The notes: generated from the sequence alone by a model not told the origin. A DNA stretch of 64,000 bases from Rhodanobacteraceae bacterium ZG21-1 (GCA_021390615.1 JAJEJU010000025.1:620001-684000); one strand, 5' to 3'. Counted from the first letter of the stretch, positions 15,768-24,326 are shown. Made by a program: numbers and translations.

Positions 15768-15787
15768 GTTCAAAATGAATTTTCAAC
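15768..15787. promoter_or_regulatory. Palindromic operator between the TetR gene and the oxidoreductase
   Basis: GTTCAAAATGAATTTTCAAC has 9-nt arms with one mismatch around a 2-nt centre, the size and symmetry of a TetR-family operator. It lies 14 nt upstream of the TTG start of the repressor and 57 nt upstream of the oxidoreductase, so one bound repressor could control both promoters. Confidence 0.6.
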
Positions 15788-15844
15788 GATTCGCCCAACG
15801 ATGGGGCGAGGCTGAATAATTTACCTGCAGATGGTGTTTTTTCG

Positions 15845-16870
15845 ATGAATCGCGCAGTCAAATTAAAAGCAAGAACCAAAGGCCTTCCTGCGCCGGAACA
15901 TTTCGAATTAGTCGCCTTGCCGATACCGAAAACCGGCGCCAAGGATGCATTAATCCGAAACCACTATTTCCTGGTGTCCGCCTCGCTCCGCGCCATGGTC
16001 AGCGAAGGCGCCGACGATGTGCCGGGCGTTCCGTTTCCTGCCTTGATGCCCGGTGATGCCTTGCGTGGCGAAGCCATCGGCGAGGTAGTGACCGCGCCTC
16101 ATGATAGCGGTTTGTCTCCGGGCGATATGGTGACGCACTTCATGGGGTGGCGCGATTATGCCGCGGTGCCGGTCGGACAATGTCATCGCGTCGTAAAACC
16201 GCTGCCCGAACCGGCCGGATATGCCGGTTATCTAGGCCACGGATGGACGGCCTACGCGGCGATGACGCGCGGCGTGCAGATCCGTCCGGGCGACACCGTA
16301 TTCGTCTCCAGCGCGGCCGGTGCGATCGGCTCCATGGCTGGGCAGATCGCGCGCCGACTCGGCGCCGGTCGCGTGATCGGCAGCACCAGCTCGCAGGAAA
16401 AGGCGCAATGGCTGGTGGCGGAACTCGGCTATGACGCCGCAGTGATCCGCCACAGCGCGACGCCCCTGGCACAACAGCTCGCCGAAGCCGCACCGGACGG
16501 CATCGACGTCTACATCGACAACGTCGGCGGCGAGCAATTGCAGGCAGCGGTGGCGACCGCGCGCACCGGTGCGCGCTTCGTCATCCTGGGAACGCTGTCG
16601 GGCCAGCTCGCCGAGGAAGGCACCGGTCGCACCGCACCGGTCGAGCTCGATACCGTGCAGATCCTGCTGAGGCACATCACCATTCGCGGCTATAGCGCGG
16701 ACGAGAACCCGGAAGCCAAACAGGAGTGGTTCGAACGCCTGCCGCAATGGCTGGAATCCGGCGACATCGTGCTGCCGCGCACGGTGATCGATGGTCTGGA
16801 CAAAGCCACCGACGCCCTGTGCGACACCGCGCGCGGACGCCATCATGGGATGGTGCTGGTGAAGCCCTAG
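15845..16870 (+). CDS. NADP-dependent oxidoreductase (zinc-independent MDR family, YncB/CurA type)
   Basis: This is a medium-chain reductase of 341 residues that reduces alpha,beta-unsaturated carbonyls with NADPH. The GroES-like domain occupies roughly residues 1-130. The Rossmann fold carries VFVSSAAGAIGSMAGQIARR near 155 and GSTSSQEKAQWL. The later YIDNVGGEQLQAAV segment and RHITIRGYSADENPE are characteristic of the MDR2 group. No zinc ligands are seen. It starts the plus-strand unit controlled by the divergent TetR gene, and phzC follows 77 nt downstream. It may reduce a phenazine intermediate, or detoxify a reactive carbonyl independently of the cluster; the sequence does not decide. Confidence 0.88.
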   Translation: MNRAVKLKARTKGLPAPEHFELVALPIPKTGAKDALIRNHYFLVSASLRAMVSEGADDVPGVPFPALMPGDALRGEAIGEVVTAPHDSGLSPGDMVTHFMGWRDYAAVPVGQCHRVVKPLPEPAGYAGYLGHGWTAYAAMTRGVQIRPGDTVFVSSAAGAIGSMAGQIARRLGAGRVIGSTSSQEKAQWLVAELGYDAAVIRHSATPLAQQLAEAAPDGIDVYIDNVGGEQLQAAVATARTGARFVILGTLSGQLAEEGTGRTAPVELDTVQILLRHITIRGYSADENPEAKQEWFERLPQWLESGDIVLPRTVIDGLDKATDALCDTARGRHHGMVLVKP

Positions 16871-16947
16871 CCAGCCGCACCGCCCTGCCGCGTCCGCGCC
16901 GAAGATGAAGTTCATGCGACCCACGATCCCATCAACGAGAAGTGAGC

Positions 16948-18387
16948 ATGATCATGGAACGCCATCTTGCAAGCGTGGAGACCACCGAGTCCTGGACGCC
17001 ATCGTCCTGGAAGCACAAGCCGGCGGTGCAACAACCGACCTACCGGGATAAGCCGGCGCTGGAACGCGCACTGGCCGAACTGCGTCTGCTGCCGCCCCTG
17101 GTCACTTCATGGGAGGTCCTGGCGCTGAAGCGCAAGCTTGCCGACGCCGCCGCGGGACGCTGCTTCCTGCTGCAAGGCGGTGACTGCGCGGAGAGCTTCG
17201 GCGACTGCATCTCGCCGATCATCGCGAACCGCCTGAAAGTGCTGCTGCAGATGAGCCTGGTGCTGATGCATGGCCTGCGCTTGCCGGTGGTACGCGTGGG
17301 CCGCTTCGCCGGCCAATACGCCAAGCCCCGCTCGGCCGACATGGAGACGCGCGGCAACATCACCCTGCCGAGCTATCGCGGCGATATCGTCAACGCCAGC
17401 GCATTCACTGCGGCCGCGCGCGAACCCGATCCGCAGCGCCTGATCGAAGCCCATTCGAAGTCGGCGCTGACCATGAACTTCGTGCGGGCGCTGATCGACG
17501 GCGGCTTCGCCGACCTGCGCCATCCCGAGTACTGGGACCTGGCCTGGGTCGAGCATGCGCCGCTGCAGTCCGAGTATCAGCGCATGGCGCAGTCGATCGC
17601 CGATTCGATGCACTTCGTGGAGACCCTCGCGGACGAACCCGCGCGCGCCGATGCGCGGGTGGGCTTCTATACCTCGCACGAGGCGCTGCTGCTCGACTAC
17701 GAAGCCGCCCTGACTCGCCAGGTGCCGCAGCACTGGGGCTGGTTCAATCTTTCCACGCATTTTCCATGGATCGGCATGCGCACCGCGCAGCTGGACGGCG
17801 CCCATGTCGAGTACTGCTGTGGCATCCGCAACCCGATCGGCCTGAAGCTCGGTCCCGAGGTAAAGCCTGAGCAACTGCTGCGCCTCCTCGACGTGCTGGA
17901 TCCCGACAACGAGCCAGGCCGCATCACCGTGATCACCCGTATGGGCGCGGCCAAGATCGAAAGCGAGCTGCCGCGGCACCTGCATGCGCTCAAGGCCGAA
18001 GGTCGGCGCGTGCTGTGGTGCTGCGATCCGATGCACGGCAATGGCGAGACCACTCCGAACGGGGTGAAAACCAGGCGCTTCGAAAACATCCGGGCCGAAC
18101 TCGAGACCGCCTTCGACATCCACGCCGCCTGCGGCACGCGCCTGGGCGGCGTGCATCTCGAGCTCACCGGCGAGAACGTCACCGAATGCCTGGGCGGTGC
18201 GCGCAACCTCACCGAGGCCGATCTCGCGCGCGCCTACAAATCGACGGTCGATCCGCGACTGAATTACGAGCAGTCGCTGGAAATCGCCATGCTGATCGTG
18301 CGCAAGCACGGTGCCTCGATCGCTGCGGGCCCATCCCCTGGCCATCACGCCAGGCAGCCCCAGCGCGCGATGCTGATCCCGGTCTGA
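16948..18387 (+). CDS. phzC: Class II (plant-type) DAHP synthase, phenazine-associated (PhzC)
   Basis: It condenses phosphoenolpyruvate and erythrose 4-phosphate to DAHP, the first shikimate step, which raises the chorismate supply for phenazine synthesis. The product is ~479 residues, nearer the plant/Mycobacterium form than the ~400-residue Pseudomonas PhzC. Landmarks are FLLQGGDCAESF near residue 72, PVVRVGRFAGQYAKPRS near 112, LPSYRGDIVN, and WCCDPMHGNGETTPNGVKTR near 355. The ATG at 16948 is preferred; a GTG at 16942 is also in frame. Unlike in pseudomonads, it is not inside the phzB-G operon: it is convergent to it and separated by a terminator, downstream of a TetR-linked oxidoreductase. 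Assigning it to phenazine synthesis rests on this proximity. Confidence 0.88.
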   Translation: MIMERHLASVETTESWTPSSWKHKPAVQQPTYRDKPALERALAELRLLPPLVTSWEVLALKRKLADAAAGRCFLLQGGDCAESFGDCISPIIANRLKVLLQMSLVLMHGLRLPVVRVGRFAGQYAKPRSADMETRGNITLPSYRGDIVNASAFTAAAREPDPQRLIEAHSKSALTMNFVRALIDGGFADLRHPEYWDLAWVEHAPLQSEYQRMAQSIADSMHFVETLADEPARADARVGFYTSHEALLLDYEAALTRQVPQHWGWFNLSTHFPWIGMRTAQLDGAHVEYCCGIRNPIGLKLGPEVKPEQLLRLLDVLDPDNEPGRITVITRMGAAKIESELPRHLHALKAEGRRVLWCCDPMHGNGETTPNGVKTRRFENIRAELETAFDIHAACGTRLGGVHLELTGENVTECLGGARNLTEADLARAYKSTVDPRLNYEQSLEIAMLIVRKHGASIAAGPSPGHHARQPQRAMLIPV

Positions 18388-18412
18388 AGGGCACCGGGGG
18401 CACGCCGTCGGC

Positions 18413-18453
18413 AAAAAGAGCGCCGGCCTGACCCCGGTTCGGCAGGCCGGCGC
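18413..18453 (-). terminator. Intrinsic terminator of the phenazine operon, between convergent genes
   Basis: A perfect 11-bp inverted repeat GCGCCGGCCTG/CAGGCCGGCGC (18420-18430 and 18443-18453) has a 12-nt loop. On the minus strand it is followed by TCTTTTTGC, so it ends transcripts coming from the phz operon; on the plus strand the stem may also stop phzC transcripts. Confidence 0.85.
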
Positions 18454-18469
18454 AAAGACGGACTCGTCG

Positions 18470-19291
18470 CTAGCCCGCAAAAACCGCCGAAGCAAACCAT
18501 CCGGCCGGAATGCGATCGACCGTGCGTCCGTGCGTGATGCTGGGATCGGCGCCGGCATGGACGATGGCGGACCAACCGTAGCGCGACAGCCAGTCCTGGA
18601 TGTCGTCGCGCGCGGAGAGCCAGCGCGCGCCCTGCGACTCGACGCGCTCGCGCGCCGACCTGCCCTCTTCGCTCATCATCAGCGTGTGCAGGTGTTCGAG
18701 CAGCAGCACGCTGCCCGCGGCGGACAAGGCACTGATGCGCTCGACGACGGCATTGCCCTCGGCCTCGGTCAGATACATCAGCAGGCCTTCGATCAGCCAC
18801 ACCGTGGGCTGGGTCGCATCGAAGCCCGCCTTGCGCAGCGGCGTCGCCCAGTCGGTGGTCAGGTCGGCGACGATCGGCCGCCAGTCGCAATGCAGCGGCA
18901 GCGAGGAGCGCTGCATCAGCTCGCGCTTGAAGCTCACCATATCGGGCAGATCGAGCTCGAACCAGCGCGTGTCCGGCGGGCACGGCAGGCGCGCTGGCCT
19001 ACCGTCGACGCCGGCGGCCAGGGTGACTACCTGCTTGACGCCACGCTGCAGGGCCTCGCGGATGCCGTCGTCGAAATAGCGCGTGCGCACCACGAAGTAC
19101 TGCGGAAAATTGGCGCGCCTGGCGACTTCGCTGACGTGCGCATGGGTTGCCGTGCCGGCCAGATGGTTGATCAGGACTTCGGCGAAAGGATCGTGGAACA
19201 GCGCGTCCGGGCGCTGGCTTTCGGCATGCCGCTGCCAGGCGACGAACAAGGCGGTCTGGCCGACCCCGATAGGTATGTCGAGAGTAGTCAC
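18470..19291 (-). CDS. SAM-dependent methyltransferase, leucine-carboxyl-methyltransferase-like family
   Basis: This is a class I methyltransferase of 273 residues in the LCM/Ppm1-related family (PF04072/TIGR00027 type), known for methylating carboxyl or hydroxyl oxygens. Family motifs are visible: FVVRTRYFDDGIREAL, VVTLAAGVDGRPARL (SAM loop), WFELDLPDMVSFKREL and VWLIEGLLMYLTEAE. The start is GTG with AGGAA 8 nt upstream. It is the last gene of the phz operon, 30 nt after phzG. The usual phenazine methyltransferase PhzM is a different (N-methyltransferase) family. The inferred role is methyl-ester or O-methyl formation on the phenazine product. Confidence 0.85.
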   Translation of the reverse strand: MTTLDIPIGVGQTALFVAWQRHAESQRPDALFHDPFAEVLINHLAGTATHAHVSEVARRANFPQYFVVRTRYFDDGIREALQRGVKQVVTLAAGVDGRPARLPCPPDTRWFELDLPDMVSFKRELMQRSSLPLHCDWRPIVADLTTDWATPLRKAGFDATQPTVWLIEGLLMYLTEAEGNAVVERISALSAAGSVLLLEHLHTLMMSEEGRSARERVESQGARWLSARDDIQDWLSRYGWSAIVHAGADPSITHGRTVDRIPAGWFASAVFAG

Positions 19292-19321
19292 GCAGGGATT
19301 CCTCGTAGGCGGAGAGGCGAG

Positions 19322-19966
19322 TCAGGGCTGGAGCCGCGTGGCCGTCCAAAGCGGGCCAAGGCGGTCGTATTTGAGGCGTCGATGCAGCCGGTCCGAGCTG
19401 GAGGCCCAGAACTCGATTTCATGCGGCACCAGGCAGTAGGTGATGAATCCGGCCGGCCTCGGCAGCGGCTTGCCCAAGGCCAATAGCTCTTCGGCTTCCT
19501 TGCGCAGGGCCAGCACATCCAGCAGCTGCTCACTCTGGCGCGAGGCCGTGGTCATCGCGTGGGTAGGCACCGAGCGCGCGAACCAGATCGCTTCGGATTC
19601 GCTCTCCTCGAGCAGCTTCACCGGGCCGGAGATCATGATCTGCTGCCCGGTCTCGCGCCAATACAGCACGCCGGAAGCCCAGCCCGTCTGCGAGAGCTCC
19701 CTGCTCTTGCGGCTGGTGGAGTGAGTGGAAAAAATCAGCCCGCGATCGTCGATCTTCGAGAACGCCACCACCCGCGTGGAGGCGCGCCCGTTGGCGGCCG
19801 CCGTCGCCAGCGCCAGCGCCTTCGGCTCGCGCACGCGCACGGATTCGGCCACCGCGAGCCAGTGGCGCAGCAGGCCGATGGGCTCTTCGGGCGGGTCGTC
19901 GTACTCCGGGAACGAGACGTCCACTCGCCCGGTCAGGCTTTCGAATCGGCTGGTGTTCGTGTTCAT
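19322..19966 (-). CDS. phzG: Phenazine biosynthesis FMN-dependent oxidase PhzG
   Basis: PhzG is a flavoenzyme of the pyridoxamine-phosphate-oxidase fold that oxidises the unstable tricyclic hexahydrophenazine towards phenazine carboxylic acid. The product is 214 residues, the family length. Visible features are ALATAAANGRASTRVVAFSK (first strands of the split barrel), GLIFSTHSTSRKSREL and WRETGQQIMISGPV (FMN-binding region), and the PNPOx C-terminal dimerisation part FWASSSDRLHRRLKY. The start ATG at 19966 has only a weak ribosome binding site and follows phzF by 28 nt. Confidence 0.93.
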   Translation of the reverse strand: MNTNTSRFESLTGRVDVSFPEYDDPPEEPIGLLRHWLAVAESVRVREPKALALATAAANGRASTRVVAFSKIDDRGLIFSTHSTSRKSRELSQTGWASGVLYWRETGQQIMISGPVKLLEESESEAIWFARSVPTHAMTTASRQSEQLLDVLALRKEAEELLALGKPLPRPAGFITYCLVPHEIEFWASSSDRLHRRLKYDRLGPLWTATRLQP

Positions 19967-19994
19967 GTGTATGAGTCCGTAGCGACGAAAGGAA

Positions 19995-21236
19995 TCAGGC
20001 GTGCAGCTGGCCGCGGGCGACCACCACGCCGTAACCGCTGACCTTGACCGAACGGATGCCGTGCTCCGATCCGGCGGCGAGCGCGTACATGTGCGAGGGC
20101 CGCGCCATCTCGACGCCTTGGAGAATGTGCAGCGCCCGCCCCCAGGGCGCCTGGCCGTGCCGCGCCAGATGGATGGCGATGGGGCCGGCGGCCGAGCCGG
20201 TGGCCGCATCCTCGGCGACGCCGTAGGCCGGCGAGAACATGCGGCAGCGCCAATGGTCGTCGGCCGGCGCCAGGCAGATCGCCGACATGTCTTCGAACTC
20301 GGCCAGGATGCGCAGGTCCGGACGCACCGCCGAAAGCGAGGCCACGTCCGGGCAGCCGACGAGCACATGACGCGGCCCGTTGCGGTATGCCTCGACGGGC
20401 ATGGTGGACGAACTCAGGCCCAGCCCCTCAAGCAGGCGTGCGGCATGTTCGTAGGGCTGCCAGGTCGGAATGGGCTGCTGCATGGTGACGAAGGCCAGCC
20501 CCGCTTCTTCCGGACGCACCTCGAAGGTGACCGTGCCCACGCCGGTTTCGAAGCGAAACTGTTCCTGCTCCCTCAACTGGCGCAGCGCCACCGCCGTGCC
20601 CAGCAGGGGATGGCCAGCGAAAGGCAGCTCGTTCACCGGAGTGAAGATGCGCACCCGCACGTCGCCGTCCTGCTCGGGCGGCATGACGAAGGTGACTTCC
20701 GAGAGATTCATTTCCCGCGCGATCTGCTGCATGCGTTCGGCCGGCAGCGCTTGCTTGATCAGGAATACCGCCACCGGATTGCCCTGCAGCGGCGAGCGGG
20801 TGAAGGCATCGACCACGATGTAGTCGATGCCCTGCGCACGTTCGGCCATGCGGACCGCAGCTCCGGGCAAAGGACTCGACGACGAGGACGGGCCCGCATG
20901 CCGCAAGCTCTTCTCGCCCTCGACCAGGGCATCCACCGAAAAGCGGGCGCGCTGGGTGATCGGCAGGCCGATCAGGTGTTGCGCCTTGTTTTCCGGCATC
21001 AGGTAGGACGGCGGACGCGCCTCGTCCCACAGCATCACCGCGCCCCAGCGATTGGCTTCCGCGTCCGCGATCCAGAACTTCAGGCGCAGCCCGGGCACCT
21101 TGCGCCAGCGCTCGAACATGTCCTCGCAGAGATGGTTGCGCAGCGAGTCGATGGTCTGCGTCGAGCCGTCCAGATTCCACCATACGATGTCGACGATCAT
21201 GGGGTTCACGCGATAGCTCTGCAGGGCTGGAGGCAT
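19995..21236 (-). CDS. phzF: YdhR-like ferredoxin-fold domain fused to PhzF isomerase
   Basis: PhzF isomerises trans-2,3-dihydro-3-hydroxyanthranilate (DHHA) to the reactive ketone that dimerises into the phenazine scaffold. The C-terminal ~280 residues are a complete PhzF: IDYIVVDAFTRSPLQGNPVA, NLSEVTFVMP with the catalytic Glu, FAGHPLLGTAVAL, and EDAATGSAAGPIA. It is preceded in the same frame by ~130 residues: MIVDIVWWNLDGSTQTIDSL, then GLRLKFWIADAEANRWGAVM and TQRARFSVDALVEG. These resemble the small YdhR/Dabb-type monooxygenase domain. No stop or start separates the two, only a short Ser/Pro linker. The ATG at 21236 overlaps the phzE stop (TGATG); ATG 21200 is an alternative. Total ~413 residues against ~278 for ordinary PhzF. 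Confidence 0.88.
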   Translation of the reverse strand: MPPALQSYRVNPMIVDIVWWNLDGSTQTIDSLRNHLCEDMFERWRKVPGLRLKFWIADAEANRWGAVMLWDEARPPSYLMPENKAQHLIGLPITQRARFSVDALVEGEKSLRHAGPSSSSSPLPGAAVRMAERAQGIDYIVVDAFTRSPLQGNPVAVFLIKQALPAERMQQIAREMNLSEVTFVMPPEQDGDVRVRIFTPVNELPFAGHPLLGTAVALRQLREQEQFRFETGVGTVTFEVRPEEAGLAFVTMQQPIPTWQPYEHAARLLEGLGLSSSTMPVEAYRNGPRHVLVGCPDVASLSAVRPDLRILAEFEDMSAICLAPADDHWRCRMFSPAYGVAEDAATGSAAGPIAIHLARHGQAPWGRALHILQGVEMARPSHMYALAAGSEHGIRSVKVSGYGVVVARGQLHA

Positions 21237-23146
21237 CAGGCCGTTCGTGCGGCCCATCGTTGATCGAGCAAGGCATGCGAGGCGGCCTGGGCCAGCAGCC
21301 TGGGGCCGTCCGCGGTGAGCACCGACTCCGCATGGAACTGCATCGAGCTGAAGAAAGGCCCGCGCATGGCGTGCACCTCGCCGCTGTGCAGGTCCCTGCT
21401 CACCTGCACTTCGCCCACGCCGTCGACGACGAACTCGCCGGCCTGCGCGCGCGCCGCATAGGTGTTGTAGAAGCCCACGCGCTCGCGCTGGCCGAACAGG
21501 TCGATGTCCACCTGGATGCCCTGGTTGGGCACCGGTCGGCGCAGCAAGGGCAGCCCCATGCACAGGGCGAGGATCTGGTGGCTCAGGCACACCGCCACGA
21601 ACGGCTTGCGCTCGCTCAGCAGTCGCCGCGACAGCGCGTGCAGGCGCGCGATGCGCGCATCCTGGACGGCCCGCGGATCGCCCGGCCCCGGGCCCATCAC
21701 GATCACGTCGAAATCGTCCAGCGCCATGCCCTCGCGCACGCCCTGGATGTCGGTGAGCAGGCCGAGCGAGGCGAGCTGCTGCGCGATCATCGAGGTGAAA
21801 TGATCTTCAGCGTCGACGATCAGCGCGCGCCGCCCGATCAGACTGGGCAGCTTGCTGTGCCTGGCCTGATGCGGCCGGAACCAGAATTCGGCGATGCCTT
21901 CGTTGCGCCGGCTGAGCGCCGCGCGCACCGACGGATGCTGGCCCAGCGGAACGACGGCGTCCGCGCTCTCGAAGGCGCTGGAAAGCGCAGCCACCTTGGC
22001 ATGCGTCTCCAGCGCCTCCGAGGCCGGATCGGAGTGCCGCACCAGGGTGGAGCCGACGCCGATGCGCACCTGCCCGTGCGCGTCGATTTCGGCCGTGCGG
22101 ATCAGGATCGCCGAGTCCAGCGTCCGCTCGCCCTCGGCGTCGCGGCCGATCAGGGCGGCGATGCCGCTGTAGTAGCCGCGTCCGGTCGGTTCGTGCCGGG
22201 CGATCACCCGCGTCGCGCTCTCGATCGGGCTGCCGGTGACGGTGGGCGCGAACATGGTCTGGCGCAGCAGCTCGCGCACGTCCTTGTCGGTCTGCCCCTC
22301 GATCAGGTATTCCGTGTGCGCGAGCCGGGTCATTTCACGCAGGTAGGGGCCGGTGACCTGGCCGCCGGACCGGCAGATGCGCGCCATCATCTTCAGCTCT
22401 TCGTCGAGCACCATGTACAGCTCGTCGGATTCCTTGCGATCGCCGAGGAAGGCGTTCAGACCCTCCAGGGTCGGGCCGGTCTTCGGGTAGCGGTAGGTGC
22501 CGCTGATCGGCGTCATCAGCGCCCTGCCCTTGCGCAGGCTCAGGTGCCGCTCGGGCGTGGCGCCGAGGAAGGTCTGCCCGCCGCAGTGGACCAGGAAGAT
22601 CCAGTAGGCGCCGAGCTCTTTCTGCAGCAGCCGGCCGAACACGGCGAAGGCCTGGTCGAGCGAGTAGTCGCCGAGCTCGCCGACCAGCTGGCGCTTGATT
22701 ACGAAGTTGGACCCCTCGCCGGCGCCGATCTCCTCGGCGATCACCCGCTGCACGATCCGGCCGTACTCGTCGTCGCTGATGTCGAAGCGTTTGTTGTTCA
22801 AGCTGGTCCGCGCGTCGGGCAGCCTGGACAGCAGTTCGGGCAAGGCCAGCAGCTCGTGCTCGTCGCAGCGCAGGGCGATCAGCTTCGCCTGGTCGTCCCG
22901 GCATTCGAAGCCGCGCTCGTGCAGCTGGCGATACGGCACCAGCACCAGCAGTTCCTGGCGCGGCCTGCCCGCTTCCGCGGCGGTGGCCAGCGGAAGCTCG
23001 GCCAGGCTGGCCGGATGGCTCACCGGGCCGATCACCACGTCGACCATCGGCGGCCGGCCATGTTCCGCGCGGCACAGCAAGGCGAAGCTCGCGGCCTCGC
23101 CGCGCAAGATGCGCGTCAGCAGTCTCAAGGATTCGTCGGCGCTCAT
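21236..23146 (-). CDS. phzE: 2-amino-2-deoxyisochorismate synthase PhzE
   Basis: PhzE converts chorismate and glutamine to ADIC, the committed phenazine step. It is a fusion of 636 residues, the family length. The anthranilate-synthase-like domain occupies residues ~1-400 (AYWIFLVHCGGQTFLGATPE, PISGTYRYPKTGPTLEGLN, DELYMVLDEELKMMARIC, SPIESATRVIARHEPTGRGY). A class I glutamine amidotransferase follows, with the nucleophile Cys in FVAVCLSHQILALCMGLPLL and the catalytic His in MQFHAES. The start at 23146 overlaps the phzD stop by 4 nt (ATGA), and the stop overlaps the phzF start, showing translational coupling. Confidence 0.96.
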   Translation of the reverse strand: MSADESLRLLTRILRGEAASFALLCRAEHGRPPMVDVVIGPVSHPASLAELPLATAAEAGRPRQELLVLVPYRQLHERGFECRDDQAKLIALRCDEHELLALPELLSRLPDARTSLNNKRFDISDDEYGRIVQRVIAEEIGAGEGSNFVIKRQLVGELGDYSLDQAFAVFGRLLQKELGAYWIFLVHCGGQTFLGATPERHLSLRKGRALMTPISGTYRYPKTGPTLEGLNAFLGDRKESDELYMVLDEELKMMARICRSGGQVTGPYLREMTRLAHTEYLIEGQTDKDVRELLRQTMFAPTVTGSPIESATRVIARHEPTGRGYYSGIAALIGRDAEGERTLDSAILIRTAEIDAHGQVRIGVGSTLVRHSDPASEALETHAKVAALSSAFESADAVVPLGQHPSVRAALSRRNEGIAEFWFRPHQARHSKLPSLIGRRALIVDAEDHFTSMIAQQLASLGLLTDIQGVREGMALDDFDVIVMGPGPGDPRAVQDARIARLHALSRRLLSERKPFVAVCLSHQILALCMGLPLLRRPVPNQGIQVDIDLFGQRERVGFYNTYAARAQAGEFVVDGVGEVQVSRDLHSGEVHAMRGPFFSSMQFHAESVLTADGPRLLAQAASHALLDQRWAARTA

Positions 23147-23766
23147 GCGAAGGCCTCCGCGGCGGTGGTCACCTTGCCGCAGCAGCGCGCGACATATTCC
23201 ATCGCGCGGCAGTGATGGTCTTCCGAGAAATCGGCGACGCCGTCGGCGACCACGAACGGCTGGATGTCGTGGGTGAAGGCTTCCACCGCCGAAACCAGCA
23301 CGCCGATGTGCGCATAGACTCCGCACAGCACCAGCTGGTCGCGCCCGCGTTCCTGCATGCGCTGGCGCAGATCGGTGCGGAAGAAGGCGCTGTAGCGCCA
23401 CTTGGTGAACATCCAGTCGTCCGCGGAAGGGCTGATGGTCGCCGCGATCTCGCGGTCGGCCGGTCGCGTTTCCATCCCAGGGCCCCAGAAGTCGCGCAGC
23501 AGGCCGCGGTCCTGGTCGGTCATGCGCCCCGGATGCGCCGTGTAGGCCACCGGGATGCCAGCCTGGCGACAGCGTTCGCGCAGCGACGCCACGTTGGCGA
23601 TCAGCGTCTCACGCATGATCGGCGGCAACGGCGACAGGAAATAACTCTGCATGTCGTGAATCAGCAGCACCGCGCGGGACGGCTCGACATGCCAGGACAC
23701 GGTGTTCTCCGGCAGCCGGCCCGAGCAGGTCAGATGGTACGGTTGGATCGTAGGTATACCGGCCAT
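23143..23766 (-). CDS. phzD: Isochorismatase PhzD
   Basis: PhzD hydrolyses the enol-pyruvyl group of ADIC to give trans-2,3-dihydro-3-hydroxyanthranilic acid (DHHA) and pyruvate. The product is 207 residues, exactly the family length, and numbering matches known PhzD: catalytic Asp38 (VLLIHDMQSYFL), Trp94 (RDFWGPG) and Lys122 (MFTKWRYSAF) are all in place. The isochorismatase loop CGVYAHIGVLVSAVEAF is present. The gene starts 23 nt after phzB and overlaps phzE by 4 nt. Confidence 0.97.
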   Translation of the reverse strand: MAGIPTIQPYHLTCSGRLPENTVSWHVEPSRAVLLIHDMQSYFLSPLPPIMRETLIANVASLRERCRQAGIPVAYTAHPGRMTDQDRGLLRDFWGPGMETRPADREIAATISPSADDWMFTKWRYSAFFRTDLRQRMQERGRDQLVLCGVYAHIGVLVSAVEAFTHDIQPFVVADGVADFSEDHHCRAMEYVARCCGKVTTAAEAFA

Positions 23767-23789
23767 GGCCCTGTTCTCACGTCTCGGAT

Positions 23790-24281
23790 TCAGCTGGGAA
23801 GGCCGTCGCGCCGAACGGTGGGCACCTCGATGCCCAGCGCGCGAAATTGCTGGCACGGATTCATGAATTCGCGCTGTTCCTTGATCAGGCCGTTCTCGAA
23901 GCGGAAGGAATGGATGAAGTGGTTTTGGTATTTCCCCTTGGGGTAACCCGGAAAGAGGATGGCGCCCTCGCCGCGGCATTCGACCCAGAACCAGTCCGGG
24001 TCCTGCGTGTCGAAGATCTGCACGTCGGTCCACACCCAGTCGGGAAAGCACTGCAGCGACCACACCGCATGGCTGGCCAGGCGATCGCGCCCGCGGATCA
24101 CGATGGGCTGGCCGCTTTCGGTGGTCCACAGCCCACCGACGCCGTCGTCGGCGAACAGCAGGTGCCGCTTCAGGCGCTCCTCGCCGCGGGTGCGCATGTA
24201 TTGCTCGACGATCTTGCGATTGCGTCGACGGACGGTTTCGTGGCCGGGCGACGTCTCGGCCAGCATCTCTGCATTGGTCAT
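23790..24281 (-). CDS. phzB: Phenazine biosynthesis protein PhzB (PhzA/B family)
   Basis: PhzA/B proteins catalyse the condensation of two ketone monomers into the tricyclic phenazine precursor. The product is 163 residues with a SnoaL/NTF2-like cone fold. Typical segments are NRKIVEQYMRTRGEERLKRH near the N-terminus, the active-site His in DRLASHAVWSLQCFPDW (~residue 71), DPDWFWVECRGEGAILFPGY, and the KEQREFMNPCQQFRALGI segment that holds the catalytic Glu. GGAGGA lies 8 nt upstream of the ATG. Only one copy is present, as in Burkholderia-type clusters, whereas pseudomonads carry phzA and phzB. Confidence 0.96.
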   Translation of the reverse strand: MTNAEMLAETSPGHETVRRRNRKIVEQYMRTRGEERLKRHLLFADDGVGGLWTTESGQPIVIRGRDRLASHAVWSLQCFPDWVWTDVQIFDTQDPDWFWVECRGEGAILFPGYPKGKYQNHFIHSFRFENGLIKEQREFMNPCQQFRALGIEVPTVRRDGLPS

Positions 24282-24326
24282 GGCTCGATTCCTCCCAAAT
24301 CAGTTCAAAGCGAATGAGCGCAGCCT

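Noticed and set aside
16948-18387. phzC as the housekeeping DAHP synthase unrelated to phenazines
   Set aside because: It cannot be fully excluded, but its position against the phz operon and the class II type used in phz clusters favour the phenazine role.
19995-21236. A separate YdhR-like gene ahead of phzF caused by a missed stop codon
   Set aside because: The frame runs continuously through the linker with no stop, and no ribosome binding site is evident before the PhzF part.
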